The notes under the pieces were generated by a model. The model ran no database searches. It saw only the letters and a program-made list of their open reading frames with translations, and was not told where the DNA came from. A DNA stretch of 64,000 bases from MAG-121220-bin8 sp002700465 (lineage in GTDB: Bacteria; Bacteroidota; Bacteroidia; Flavobacteriales; Flavobacteriaceae): the NCBI GenBank assembly GCA_943789295.1, contig CALSTO010000003.1:241630-305629 (forward strand), given 5' to 3'. The translations under genes were made by a program, and so were the position numbers. This document shows, one piece after another, positions 46,501 through 55,768 of the stretch; the first letter of the stretch is position 1, and every line of letters starts with the position of its first letter.

Positions 46501-46891
46501 CAAAAATTGCTTCAGGATAAGTGACTATTAAGTTTTTTGAAGAATTTAAGCTTCTTATTAATTCTGTTCTTAAAAAAACACTTTGAGAATTGGTCTTTTT
46601 AAAATCATTTTCTCTATTGTAACTGCTAGGAAAAAAATATAATTGTTTTTCGTCTACTAATCCTTCAAGATCATTAAAATGATATCCAGCAGATTCTTTG
46701 TTTTCTAAAATCCAATAAATATTTTTATTTGAATTTGAAAACAAACTATTTATTAAAAAGGATTTAGAAGATCCGTAAAGACCTTTTAAAAAAATATTTG
46801 TTTCAGATTTGACAATAGAATTTTGAAGTTTCTGAAGATTCAGAGACTTGTTATAATGTACAAAACTTGGAGGATCAACTCCTTTTTTCAT
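43580..46891 (-). CDS. mfd: Transcription-repair coupling factor Mfd (two frameshifts)
   Basis: Mfd removes stalled RNA polymerase and recruits UvrA. In order: a UvrB-like N-terminal region, the polymerase-interaction domain (LEIGDYVTHIDHGVGVFGG), and helicase motifs GDVGFGKTEIAIRAAF, then GTHQL and DEEQ (44760-44930), LTATPIPRTLQYSL and HQMRGRVGRSN. The C-terminal domain (from EARKRIEAIEQHTELGSGF) follows. The frame breaks near 44950 (one base missing, EELK/EGKIDIIIG) and near 44318 (one extra T, KKAF/CYF); corrected length is about 1104 residues. I prefer ATG at 46891: it has a near-consensus box (GATATTTG, 46897-46904) just ahead. An ATG at 46930 is the alternative. Confidence 0.9.
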
Positions 46892-46933
46892 TGTCACAAA
46901 TATCATTAAAATTGTTATACTTTTTATCATTTA

Positions 46934-46963
46934 TTGAATATTAAATTCATTAGTTTAACTTTG
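46934..46963 (+). promoter_or_regulatory. Promoter of the GNAT-lysC pair
   Basis: TTG (46934-46936) and TAACTTTG (46956-46963) are 19 bases apart, matching the consensus. The ATG at 46973 starts ten bases after the box. The element lies between the divergent mfd and acetyltransferase genes. Confidence 0.65.
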
Positions 46964-46972
46964 GAATTTATT

Positions 46973-47452
46973 ATGGATATTCAAATAAGAGAAGCAAAAA
47001 AAGATGACATGAAACATGTCATTGAATTAATAACTGAATTAGCTATTTTTGAAAAGGAACCTAATGCTGTCGTTATATGCTCCGAGGATTTAATTAAAGA
47101 TGGATTTGGAGATAATCCATTGTTTTCTTGTTTTGTTGCCTCAGTAAATAATAAAATTTCGGGCATGTGTTTGGGCTATCCAAGGTATTCAACTTGGAAA
47201 GGTCCTACTATGCACTTAGAAGATTTGATAGTAACAAAAAGTATGCGTGGTAAAGGCATTGGTTTTGCATTGTTTTCTCATTTTATTAAAATTTCTCATT
47301 TAAAAAATGTTAGAAGAATTGAATGGGCAGTTTTAGACTGGAATATTGATGCTATTAATTTCTATAAAAAAAACGGGGCTTATGTTTCAAAAGAATGGCA
47401 AATTGCACAAATGAATGAAGATGCAATTCAAAATTTTATCGATAAAAAATGA
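46973..47452 (+). CDS. GNAT-family N-acetyltransferase
   Basis: The start is ATG 46973 (IQIREAKKDDMKHVIELI); the open frame continues upstream only to a TTG lying in the promoter. The 159-residue protein has the GNAT fold: beta4 with HLEDLIVTKSMRGKGIGFALF, where the acetyl-CoA pyrophosphate loop is RGKGIG, and beta5 WAVLDWNIDAINFYKKNGA. It resembles the diamine acetyltransferase/SSAT-like group, so a small amine is a reasonable substrate guess but not shown. It overlaps aspartate kinase by 4 bases (ATGA), indicating coupled translation. Confidence 0.82.
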   Translation: MDIQIREAKKDDMKHVIELITELAIFEKEPNAVVICSEDLIKDGFGDNPLFSCFVASVNNKISGMCLGYPRYSTWKGPTMHLEDLIVTKSMRGKGIGFALFSHFIKISHLKNVRRIEWAVLDWNIDAINFYKKNGAYVSKEWQIAQMNEDAIQNFIDKK

Positions 47453-48699
47453 GAATATATAAATTTGGTGGAGCTTCTGTGAAAGATGCTGATGGGGTAA
47501 AAAATTTAATTACAATATTAAATTATTTAGGATCTGAAAAGACTCTTATAGTTGTTTCTGCAATGGGCAAGACTACAAACTCTTTAGAGTTAGTGGTAAA
47601 AAATTACTTTGAGAATAAAGAGGAACTACAGTATTCATTAAATGAAGTTTTTAATTTTCACAACAAAATATTAGAAGGTTTGTTTAATGATAATAAAGAA
47701 CAAATATTTTATGATGTTAAAGAAGTTTTCGAAAATCTAAGGATTTTTTTAAAAAGGAATAAGTCTCCCGATTATTCTTTTGTTTATGACCAAGTAGTAA
47801 GTTTTGGTGAAATTTTGTCAACTAAAATTATTAATTCTTATTTAAATTATTCAAATATAAAATGTAATTGGATTGACGCAAGAGAATTAATTAAAACGGA
47901 TTCAAAGTACAGAGATGCAAATTTAAATTGGGAGATTACCAAACATTCAATTTCAAAGAACATTAATATTAAATTGTTAAATATCACTCAAGGTTTTATA
48001 GCTAGTGATTCTAATAATTTTAGTACAACTTTAGGTAGGGAAGGTTCCGATTATACAGCAGCAATTTTTGCGTATTGTTTAAATGCACAATCTGTTACGA
48101 TTTGGAAAGATGTTCCTGGCGTTTTAAATGCTGATCCTAGAGTTTTTAAAAAGCCTCAGTTATTAAATCAAATTTCTTACACTGAAGCAATTGAACTTGC
48201 TTTTTATGGAGCATCTGTTATTCATCCAAAAACATTACAACCGTTACAGAAAAAGGAAATTCCACTATATGTTAAGTCATTTTTAAATCCATCAGGAAAT
48301 GGAACCTCAATTTCTAGAGGAACCAAAATAGATCCGTTGATACCCTGTTTTATTGTTCAAAGAAACCTAAACCTATTAAAACTCTCTTCTTTAGATTTTT
48401 CTTTTATTGTTGAAGATAATATTAGTGATATTTTTCAAATACTACATGAAAATAAAATGAAGGTAGATTTGATACAGAATTCTGCTATTAGCTTTTCTGT
48501 TTGCGTGTATGACAAATACTCTAGACTAAAGGAATTACTTTCTATATTGAAAGCTACCTTTAAGGTTGAATGCACAGAAAATGTTAGTTTATTTACTATA
48601 AGACATTTTAACGAAAATTCCTCGAAAGAAATTTTGAAAAACAATACGCTTTTGTTGGAGCAAAGAACTAATGAAACATTACAATTAGTAGTTTCTTAA
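47449..48699 (+). CDS. lysC: Aspartate kinase (monofunctional)
   Basis: The enzyme phosphorylates aspartate in the first step of lysine, threonine and methionine synthesis. The 416-residue protein begins with the kinase motif YKFGGASVKDADGV, has LGREGSDYTAAIFAYCLNA and TIWKDVPGVLNADPRVF in the amino-acid kinase core, and two ACT-type regulatory regions after about residue 300 (FIVQRNLNLLKLSSLDFSF). Feedback control by an amino acid is expected. It is coupled to the GNAT gene upstream and its stop overlaps that of the convergent phosphatase gene by 4 bases. Confidence 0.9.
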   Translation: MRIYKFGGASVKDADGVKNLITILNYLGSEKTLIVVSAMGKTTNSLELVVKNYFENKEELQYSLNEVFNFHNKILEGLFNDNKEQIFYDVKEVFENLRIFLKRNKSPDYSFVYDQVVSFGEILSTKIINSYLNYSNIKCNWIDARELIKTDSKYRDANLNWEITKHSISKNINIKLLNITQGFIASDSNNFSTTLGREGSDYTAAIFAYCLNAQSVTIWKDVPGVLNADPRVFKKPQLLNQISYTEAIELAFYGASVIHPKTLQPLQKKEIPLYVKSFLNPSGNGTSISRGTKIDPLIPCFIVQRNLNLLKLSSLDFSFIVEDNISDIFQILHENKMKVDLIQNSAISFSVCVYDKYSRLKELLSILKATFKVECTENVSLFTIRHFNENSSKEILKNNTLLLEQRTNETLQLVVS

Positions 48700-49112
48700 T
48701 CGATGTATTTTTTATAAAATTCTAAAGAAAAATTTTTAATTTCATTTCTACATTTGTCAAAATCTTCTTGTGGATTACTAGAGTTTTTAATTTTTGACGG
48801 GTCAAAAAAGTTTTTGTGAATTCTTAAAGCATTTTTTGACGGAATGTTAGGACAACTTTCGTTTGCATGGTCACATACGGTTATAATATAATCAAAATTT
48901 ACAGTTGAGTATTCATCCACGTTATTTGAAGTGTGCGTGCTTATGTCAATGTTATCTCTTAGCATAGTATCTACAGCATTAGGATTTAATCCATGTGTTT
49001 CAATTCCAGCACTATAAATTGAACACTTATTATTAGAAAGTTTTTCAAAGTATCCGTGAGCGATTTGACTTCTACATGAATTTCCTGTACACAGTATTAA
49101 TATGTTTTTCAT
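48696..49112 (-). CDS. Low-molecular-weight phosphatase/arsenate reductase family protein
   Basis: The 138-residue protein has the N-terminal catalytic loop LCTGNSCRSQIAHG (C-x5-R) shared by arsenate reductase ArsC and low-molecular-weight protein tyrosine phosphatases. The middle segment FDYIITVCDHANESCPNIP has the Cys pair of thioredoxin-linked arsenate reductases, favouring that activity. No other ars genes are nearby. Its ATG overlaps the stop of the upstream dehydrogenase by 4 bases, so the two are coexpressed. Confidence 0.78.
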   Translation of the reverse strand: MKNILILCTGNSCRSQIAHGYFEKLSNNKCSIYSAGIETHGLNPNAVDTMLRDNIDISTHTSNNVDEYSTVNFDYIITVCDHANESCPNIPSKNALRIHKNFFDPSKIKNSSNPQEDFDKCRNEIKNFSLEFYKKYID

Positions 49113-50044
49113 TTTTTTATTAGTTTTTTAATTTTTTCAAGAGCAACTTTTACAAGTCCAATTTTACTTTCGTGAGTCCAACCTGCAACGTGAGGAGTTA
49201 AAATCACACTACTAGAATTATTTAAATAATTTATACTGGATTGGTGATTTTGATCAACAGAAAGTTTTTCAAATGATTTTTTTTCAAACTCAATTACATC
49301 TAAACCAGCTCCTAAAACTTTTCCGCTTTTCAATCCTTTTATCAAATCTGAAACTATTACGCAATTTCCTCTTGAGGTGTTTAATAACCAGAACGGTTTA
49401 GTACAAGACTTAATAAAATTATTATCAATTAGTCCAATCGATTCTTTTGTTATCGATACGTGAAGGCTAATTATATCAGAATTATTTTTCAAATAACTTA
49501 ACGATACAGGACTTGCATACTTATCTTTCTTAATATTTTTGATATCGTAAAAAATAGTATTCACCCCAAATCCTATTAATTTTTTAGCAAAACTTTTTCC
49601 AGTATTTCCATATCCAATTAGTCCAACTGTTTTGTCTTTAAGCTCAATTCCTCTATTAGACTCCCTATTCCAAATCCCATTTTTAACTTCACTACTACTG
49701 GAATTTATTTTGTTTAAAAGAGACAAAAGCATTCCAAGCACGTGCTCTCCAACTGCATTAGCATTCCCCTCAGGTGTTGAAATTATTTTAATTCCTTTTT
49801 TTTGCGCATAATTAGTATCAATATTTTCTGTTCCTGAACCTATTCTTGCAATAAATTTCAAATTTTCACACTTTTCTATAAAATCTTTGTCAATTGGTAT
49901 TCTACTTCTAATTACAATTCCAAAATAACCTGACAATTTTAATTCTGATTTTAAACTTTTAAAATCATAATAATTTTGAAAACCAATTTTTTCTAATTCT
50001 TTTCCAAGAAAAGGATGGGTAGTATCTAAATGAAGTATTTTCAT
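49109..50044 (-). CDS. D-2-hydroxyacid dehydrogenase (phosphoglycerate dehydrogenase-like)
   Basis: The 311-residue NAD-dependent dehydrogenase shows IARIGSGTENIDTNYAQKKG near the catalytic Arg, the nucleotide-binding VGLIGYGNTGKSFAKKL, the substrate-loop LHVSITKESIGL, LLNTSRGNCV, and a His in TPHVAGWTHES. It lacks the ACT domain of classical SerA, so it may be 3-phosphoglycerate dehydrogenase of the short type or another 2-hydroxyacid dehydrogenase. It lies between mgtE and the arsenate reductase-like gene in a minus-strand run. Confidence 0.8.
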   Translation of the reverse strand: MKILHLDTTHPFLGKELEKIGFQNYYDFKSLKSELKLSGYFGIVIRSRIPIDKDFIEKCENLKFIARIGSGTENIDTNYAQKKGIKIISTPEGNANAVGEHVLGMLLSLLNKINSSSSEVKNGIWNRESNRGIELKDKTVGLIGYGNTGKSFAKKLIGFGVNTIFYDIKNIKKDKYASPVSLSYLKNNSDIISLHVSITKESIGLIDNNFIKSCTKPFWLLNTSRGNCVIVSDLIKGLKSGKVLGAGLDVIEFEKKSFEKLSVDQNHQSSINYLNNSSSVILTPHVAGWTHESKIGLVKVALEKIKKLIKK

Positions 50045-50046
50045 TT

Positions 50047-51412
50047 TTAGAATCCTAATATAATTTTTGCAATATAGAAAAACAGGAAAATTCCAAAAAT
50101 ATCATTACTTGTAGTGATGAAAGGTCCAGTTGCTATTGCGGGATCAATACCTTTTTTATCTAATAGTATAGGAATTGAAGTGCCAATTAATGCCGCAACA
50201 ACAATAACACAAAGCATAGAAAGTGAAATAGTAACACTTAACTCAATGGGAGAGATTAGTCGCTAATCCAAATATAATTGTTAAAATTCCTAAAATAACC
50301 CCGTTAATTAAACTCAGGCCTAGCTCCTTTAAAAGCCTATTAACTAAGCTTCCTTTTACAACGTCATTTGCTAAGCCTTGAACTATAATGGCTGAAGATT
50401 GCACCCCTACATTTCCAGCCATTGCTGCAATAAGAGGGGTAAAGAAAAATAGAGTTTTATAACTAGGGTGACTCATTACTTCTTCAAAACCCTCTAATAT
50501 AAATACACTTCCTAGCCCGCCAACTAAACCTAGAAATAACCATGGTAGTCTTGCTTTAGTAAGTTCAAAAATTGAATCGTCTGCCTCAACATCACCTTGT
50601 ACACCGGCTGCAAGTAAATAATCTTCTTCTGCTTCTTCTTTTATAAAATCTACAATATCATCAATTGTAATCCTTCCAACTAATTGTTTTTTATTATCTA
50701 TTACAGGAATTGCTTCAAGATCGTATTTAGACATTATTTTTGCTACTTCCTCTCCGTCAACAAAAACATTAACCGAATCAACTTTTGGTATATAGATGTC
50801 TTTTATTAAGTTTTTAGATGGTGATGTTATTAAATCTTTTAATGATAATCTTCCAATTAATTTTTGTTTATCATCTACAACATAAATTGAATGTACTCTT
50901 GTAACACTTTCACCTTGTTTTTTTATTTCTTTCAAACATTTTGTTACAGACCAGTTTTCGTTTGCTTGTACTAATTCTTTAGCCATTAATCCTCCTGCGG
51001 AATCCTCATCGTATGATAAAAGTTCTTTTAAATCGTCTGCTAAATTATTATCACTTATTTCAGAAATTACTTCTTCTTTTCTTTGGTCTGAAAGCTCTCC
51101 TAAAATATCAGCAGCATCATCACTATCTAACTCTTCTATTTCATCTGCGATTTCTTTTACAGAAAGAGCTTTTAGTATTTTTTCTCTTACATCCTCATCG
51201 AGCTCGGTAAGAATTTCTGAAGTTTTTTCGCTATCAAATAATTTTATTAAATAAATTCCTTGATCTTCGTTTAGTTCATTAATAATTTCTGCCATATCGG
51301 CAAAATGAATGTCCTTTACAATCTTTTTTAGGGGAGTGTTTTTTTTTGCTGAAATAAGATCAGCAATCTTTTTTAAAAGTTTTTCGCTAAGTTGAAATGT
51401 TTCCATTTGCAA
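50047..51412 (-). CDS. mgtE: Magnesium transporter MgtE (one frameshift near the 3' end)
   Basis: This is an inner-membrane Mg2+ channel gated by cytoplasmic Mg2+. It has the helical N domain (about 1-130, rich in Asp/Glu pairs), two CBS domains (about 135-255, SIYVVDDKQKLIGRLSLKDL and IPVIDNKKQLVGRITIDDI) and five transmembrane helices. The frame stops at 50243 after FGLATNLSH, but IELSVTISLSMLCVIVV, PILLDKKGIDPAIATGPF and IFGIFLFFYIAKIILGF follow in the next frame to the stop at 50047-50049. DPA is the conserved pore motif, so the gene was whole; a base is extra near 50248. Its start overlaps rsmA by 26 bases. Confidence 0.9.
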
Positions 51413-52186
51413 TAATATTAGTTAGATGCACAAAATCATCAACACTTAAGGTTTCAGGACGTCTTCCAAAGATAACATCTTCTTTTATATTATGACTTAA
51501 ATTAAAAGTTTTTAGACTATTTCTTATTGTTTTTCTTCTTTGTTGAAATGAAGTTTTTACAATTTTAAAAAATAACTTTTCATCACAATTCAACTTTTGT
51601 TGAGCTTTTCGAGTTAATTTGATTACTCCAGAATTTACTTTTGGCGGAGGTGTAAATTGAAAGGGATCTAAAGAAAATATAAATTCTGTTTTGTAGTACG
51701 CTTGAACTAAAACTGAAATTATACCGTAAGTTTTAGACCCTGGTCCTTCACAAATTCTTTTAGCTACCTCTAATTGAAACATTCCAACTAAAGTTTGAAC
51801 AATTTTTCTGTTTTCTATTGCTTTAAATATAATTTGAGAAGAAATATTGTAAGGAAAATTCCCAATTATTCCAATTGGGTTTTTGAAATTATTTAATTCT
51901 AATTTTAAGAAATCTTCTCAATTATAGAGTCTTTTATTAACGGATAGTTTTCTTTTAAATATTTTACAGATTCACTATCAATTTCTACGAAATACGCTTT
52001 TTTATTTAAGTCGATAATATGCTGTGTTAGTATCCCCATTCCAGGACCAACTTCAATTATAGAATCTATATTTTCGGAGTCAATGCAGTCGACAATTTGT
52101 TTAGCAATATCTGAACTATTTAAAAAATGTTGGCCTAGTTTTTTTTTTGGTTTTACTAAATTATTTTTCGGTTTAAATTTCTTCAA
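51387..52186 (-). CDS. rsmA: 16S rRNA dimethyladenosine transferase RsmA/KsgA (one frameshift)
   Basis: The enzyme dimethylates two adjacent adenosines near the 3' end of 16S rRNA. The N-terminal part has KKLGQHFLNSSDIAKQIVD and the SAM site EVGPGMGILTQHI. The first frame ends at 51905 after IIEKIS; the next frame carries DFLKLELNNFK, the catalytic NFPYNIS motif (51840-51870) and the rest (VGMFQLEVAKRI, FTPPPKVNSGVI). Adding one base near 51903 restores about 266 residues, the family length. It overlaps serS upstream by 14 bases and mgtE downstream by 26. Confidence 0.9.
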
Positions 52187-53438
52187 AACCTGTGTAATTT
52201 ATTAATGCTTTAGGGATTTTAATAGAACTTTCATCTTGAAAATTTTCTAATATACAAGCAACTATTCTTGGAAGAGCTAATGAACTTCCGTTTAATGTGT
52301 GTGCTAGAGTTTTAGTTCCATTATTATCAATTCTTAATTTTAGTCTATTTGACTGAAAAGTTTCAAAATTTGAAACCGAACTAACTTCAAGCCATTTTTT
52401 TTGTGCAGCCGAGTAAACTTCAAAATCGTAAGTTAAGCTGGAGGTAAAGCCAAGATCACCTCCACATAATCTTAATATTCTGTAAGGAAGTTCAAGTTCT
52501 TCTAAAATATTTTTAACATGATCTACCATTTCATCCAAAGCTTTATAAGAATTAACTGGATTTTCAACTCTGACTATTTCGACTTTGTCAAATTGATGTA
52601 ATCTGTTTAAACCTCTAACATGAGCACCATAACTACCCGCTTCTCTTCTAAAACATGGAGTATAGCTAGTTAAGCATATTGGAAGTTCTGATGACTTAAG
52701 AATTGTATTTCTAAATATATTTGTAACAGGAACTTCAGCAGTAGGAATAAGATACAAGTTATCTTCACTGACACGATACATCTGACCTTCTTTGTCAGGA
52801 AGTTGACCTGTACCCATACCTGAGTCTTCATTTACTAAAATAGGAACCTGAATTTCTTTATATCCTGCTTCAGTGTTTTTATCTATAAAATAATTGATTA
52901 AGGCTCTTTGTAATTTTGCTCCTTTATCTTTATAAACAGGAAAACCTGCTCCTGTTATTTTGTTACCTAATTCAAAATCTATTATATCTTTTTTTGTTGC
53001 TAAGTCCCAGTGTGAAAGTGCTTTTTCGTGTAGAACTGGAATTTCTCCATGAACAAAAACTTCTAAATTATCTTCTTCGCTAGATCCACTTGGCACAAGT
53101 TCGTTGGGTGTATTTGGAATTTCTAATAGCAATGAATTTAGTTCACTTGAAATCGTAGAAAGTTTAAGAGACAAATCTTTACTTTCCGTTTTTAAATTTC
53201 CAGCTTTTTCTTTTAAAAGTGTTGCCTTTTCAATTTCACCAGATTTGAAATAACTACCAATATCTTTTGCTAATTTGTTTGATTCCGAAAGAATATTGTC
53301 AAGATTTGACTGAGTAGATCTTCTAAGTTTATCAGTTTCTATTATTGTATCAAGTTTAGTTTTAACATCTATATTTCTTTTAGACATTAAGGAACTTATT
53401 TTGTCTGCATTTTTTATTATATCAGAAACTAATAACAT
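52173..53438 (-). CDS. serS: Seryl-tRNA synthetase
   Basis: The 421-residue class II synthetase charges tRNA-Ser. An N-terminal coiled-coil arm (about 30-105, with SDIIKNADKISSLMSKRNID ahead of it) is followed by the catalytic domain with motif 2 TPCFRREAGSYGAHVRGLNR, LPTEVPVTN-type motif (LIPTAEVPVTNIF) and motif 3 NGSSLALPRIVACILENF. The frame is intact and of usual length. The 3' end overlaps rsmA by 14 bases. Confidence 0.96.
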   Translation of the reverse strand: MLLVSDIIKNADKISSLMSKRNIDVKTKLDTIIETDKLRRSTQSNLDNILSESNKLAKDIGSYFKSGEIEKATLLKEKAGNLKTESKDLSLKLSTISSELNSLLLEIPNTPNELVPSGSSEEDNLEVFVHGEIPVLHEKALSHWDLATKKDIIDFELGNKITGAGFPVYKDKGAKLQRALINYFIDKNTEAGYKEIQVPILVNEDSGMGTGQLPDKEGQMYRVSEDNLYLIPTAEVPVTNIFRNTILKSSELPICLTSYTPCFRREAGSYGAHVRGLNRLHQFDKVEIVRVENPVNSYKALDEMVDHVKNILEELELPYRILRLCGGDLGFTSSLTYDFEVYSAAQKKWLEVSSVSNFETFQSNRLKLRIDNNGTKTLAHTLNGSSLALPRIVACILENFQDESSIKIPKALINYTGFEEI

Positions 53439-53456
53439 TTTTTATTTTTTATAAAA

Positions 53457-54395
53457 TTAATCAATAATATCAATAATTGAATTACAATTGATTTTGTCTT
53501 TCAGGATTTGAGATTTTAATAGCTCTAATGAGTCAAACTTTATTTCGTCTCTTATGAATTTTTTAATATTAACCTCAATATTTTTATGATATAAATCACC
53601 TTCAAAATCAAAAAAATTAACTTCAATAGTTTTAGAACTTTCTTTTATTGTTGGTTTTATTCCAATATTCATCATACCAAAATACTTATTGTGATTGATA
53701 ACGGATTGAATAAGATAAACTCCATTTTTTGGAAGAAGTTTGTATTCTTCTTTTACTTCAATATTTGCAGTTGGAAACCCTAAAGTTCTTCCAATACTTT
53801 TACCGTGAACTATTTTACCAGACAAAGAAAAATCATATCCAAGATATTTTTTAGCTGTAGAGATATTTCCCTCACTAATTGCCTTTCGAATTTTAGTTGA
53901 GCTTATAGCTATATTGCTTATTTCTTCTGCTTTAATCTCAATTACTTTGAATCCGTATTTTTTGCCGTATATTTTTAGATCAGTAATGTCTGCAGTTCTA
54001 TTTTTCCCAAACTTATGATCGTAGCCTATTAAAATTATTTTTGCTTTTAGTTTTTTTACTAAGATTTCAACTACATATTTTTCAGGATCTAGCTCTGAAA
54101 AATTTTTATCAAAAGGATGAATAATTAAGTTGTCAACTTTAGACCTATTTAAAAGCTCAGTTCTTTCTTTGACAGAATTTATGAGTTTTAATGGTTTATC
54201 TGGGTTTAATATAGTTCTTGGATGTGGAAAAAATGTAAGTACAGTAGATTTTAAATTATTTTCTATTGCTGTGTTAGTGAGTCTTTCTAAAACTTTTTGA
54301 TGTCCTAAATGAACTCCGTCAAACGTTCCGATCGTAAGAATCGTATTATCTGTAGAACTAAATTCATTAATGTTATTGTAAATAGTCATTAACAA
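53457..54395 (-). CDS. ribF: Bifunctional riboflavin kinase/FAD synthetase RibF
   Basis: This enzyme makes FMN and FAD. The 312-residue protein has an N-terminal nucleotidyltransferase domain (LTIGTFDGVHLGHQKVLERL, with HLGH, and LIGYDHKFGKNRTADI) and a C-terminal flavokinase domain (VVHGKSIGRTLGFPTANIE, KNGVYLIQ, GMMNIGIKPTI). It overlaps pth upstream by 7 bases. MLMTIYN offers an inner ATG at the third codon, a minor start uncertainty. Confidence 0.94.
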   Translation of the reverse strand: MLMTIYNNINEFSSTDNTILTIGTFDGVHLGHQKVLERLTNTAIENNLKSTVLTFFPHPRTILNPDKPLKLINSVKERTELLNRSKVDNLIIHPFDKNFSELDPEKYVVEILVKKLKAKIILIGYDHKFGKNRTADITDLKIYGKKYGFKVIEIKAEEISNIAISSTKIRKAISEGNISTAKKYLGYDFSLSGKIVHGKSIGRTLGFPTANIEVKEEYKLLPKNGVYLIQSVINHNKYFGMMNIGIKPTIKESSKTIEVNFFDFEGDLYHKNIEVNIKKFIRDEIKFDSLELLKSQILKDKINCNSIIDIID

Positions 54396-54952
54396 TTAAA
54401 TTTATTCATTGTTTCATCAATTCCTTGACTAACATATGATTTAACTATTTCAGTTAAAACTGGTTCAATTTCAATGAATTTAGAAAGCTCTTCTTTATTC
54501 CATTTGGACAAAACATAGTCTGATTGTTTACCTTTTGAAAAATTACCTCCAATTCCAAATCTTAATCTACTGTAATTTGAAGTTTCTAAAGTGTTTGTAA
54601 TGTCCTTTAGTCCGTTATGACCTCCGTCGGATCCCTTAGGTTTTAACCTTATTCTGCCAAATTCTAAATTTAAATCGTCTGAAATAACAAGTAAATTTTT
54701 TATATCAATCTTTTCTTTATTAAGCCAGTATCTAACAGCTTTTCCACTTAAATTAACATAGGTTGAAGGTTTTAAAAGAGTAATGGATTTCCCCTTAAAA
54801 TTAAATTTACAAGTTTGGCCATGTTTTACTGTTGTAAAACTTTCATCAAATTCTTTAGAAACACAATCGAGAAACTGAAAGCCAATGTTATGTCTAGTGT
54901 CATTGTATTCATTTCCGATATTTCCAATTCCTACAATTAGAAACTTTTTCAT
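54389..54952 (-). CDS. pth: Peptidyl-tRNA hydrolase
   Basis: The enzyme recycles peptidyl-tRNA released from stalled ribosomes. I start at ATG 54952, giving MKKFLIVGIGNIGNEYNDTR and 187 residues; an upstream ATG at 54997 would add 15 residues without family support. Motifs: RHNIGFQFLD with the catalytic His, KPSTYVNLSGKAVRYWLN, ISDDLNLEFGRIRLKPKGS and DGGHNGLKDI. It lies after the rplY terminator and 7 bases overlapping ribF. Confidence 0.94.
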   Translation of the reverse strand: MKKFLIVGIGNIGNEYNDTRHNIGFQFLDCVSKEFDESFTTVKHGQTCKFNFKGKSITLLKPSTYVNLSGKAVRYWLNKEKIDIKNLLVISDDLNLEFGRIRLKPKGSDGGHNGLKDITNTLETSNYSRLRFGIGGNFSKGKQSDYVLSKWNKEELSKFIEIEPVLTEIVKSYVSQGIDETMNKFNC

Positions 54953-55009
54953 TTCAGAATCCTTTTTTTTGCAGTTAAATAAATTAAATAAATTCAATGA
55001 ATAATTTTT

Positions 55010-55057
55010 GATAAAAATAGAAAAAGCATCTCAATTAATATTAAAAGAGATGCTTTA
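55010..55057 (-). terminator. Intrinsic terminator downstream of rplY
   Basis: A perfect 10-base stem AAAGCATCTC/GAGATGCTTT (55023-55032 with 55047-55056) with a 14-base loop. Read on the minus strand it is followed by a T-rich tract, fitting termination after rplY and before pth. Confidence 0.8.
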
Positions 55058-55074
55058 AGATTTTATACTAAAAT

Positions 55075-55764
55075 TTATTCAGATTTAGCTTCTTCTTTTC
55101 CAGACTCAGGATTATCTTTAGAAGCTGCTCCTTCTGCTGCTGCTCCTTCTGCTGCTCCTTCTGCTCCTTCTTCTAATTCTTCATCTTCATCTGTTTCGTC
55201 GTCAATTGACATTGAAGCTCTTGACATTTTAACTTGACACACAACCTGATTGTCAGGATGTAAAATACTAAACGTTTCTTCAGAAAGATCTGCTACAGTA
55301 ATACTGTCATTTAGTTTTAAAGTTGAAACGTCTGCTAATAAAAAGTCAGGTAAATTTTTAGGTAAAGCTCTAACGGTAAGTTTTCTTTTATTTCTAGAAA
55401 GTAAACCGCCAGCATCTCTTACACCTGGCGCTGTTCCTTCAACTTTAACAGGAATTATCATGCTAATTTCTTTTCCTGGGTGTAATTGAAAGAAATCTAC
55501 ATGTAAAATTTTATCAGAAACTGGATGGAATTGAATGTCCTGCATAACTGCATCTATTTTATTTCCATCTTCTAAAGCAATTACAACAGTGTGTGCATCT
55601 GCTGTATATACTAGTTTTGAAAAAGCCAATTCTTCTGCTGAAAAATGTATAGGGTTTTCTCCTCCGTATATAACGCAAGGCACCTTTCCAGCATTACGTA
55701 AGGCTTTGGTAGCTACCTTGCCCACGTGTTCTCTTTTAGATCCGTTGATTGTAATTGATTTCAT
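55075..55764 (-). CDS. rplY: 50S ribosomal protein L25/general stress protein Ctc
   Basis: The 229-residue protein binds 5S rRNA. It has the L25 N-terminal barrel (ITINGSKREHVGKVATKALR, GKVPCVIYGG) and the CTC C-terminal beta domain (KVEGTAPGVRDAGGLLSRN, LPDFLLADVSTLKLNDSI). It ends in a low-complexity acidic tail of about 45 residues built from Glu/Gly/Ala steps (EGAAEGAAAEGAAS), common in Bacteroidota L25. It lies 4 bases after prs and is probably cotranscribed with it; a terminator follows. Confidence 0.95.
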   Translation of the reverse strand: MKSITINGSKREHVGKVATKALRNAGKVPCVIYGGENPIHFSAEELAFSKLVYTADAHTVVIALEDGNKIDAVMQDIQFHPVSDKILHVDFFQLHPGKEISMIIPVKVEGTAPGVRDAGGLLSRNKRKLTVRALPKNLPDFLLADVSTLKLNDSITVADLSEETFSILHPDNQVVCQVKMSRASMSIDDETDEDEELEEGAEGAAEGAAAEGAASKDNPESGKEEAKSE

Positions 55765-55768
55765 GATT

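Noticed and set aside
55100..55170. Tandem GCTGCTCCTTCT-like repeat
   Set aside because: It encodes the Glu/Gly/Ala tail of ribosomal protein L25, a known variable tail, not a mobile or CRISPR repeat.
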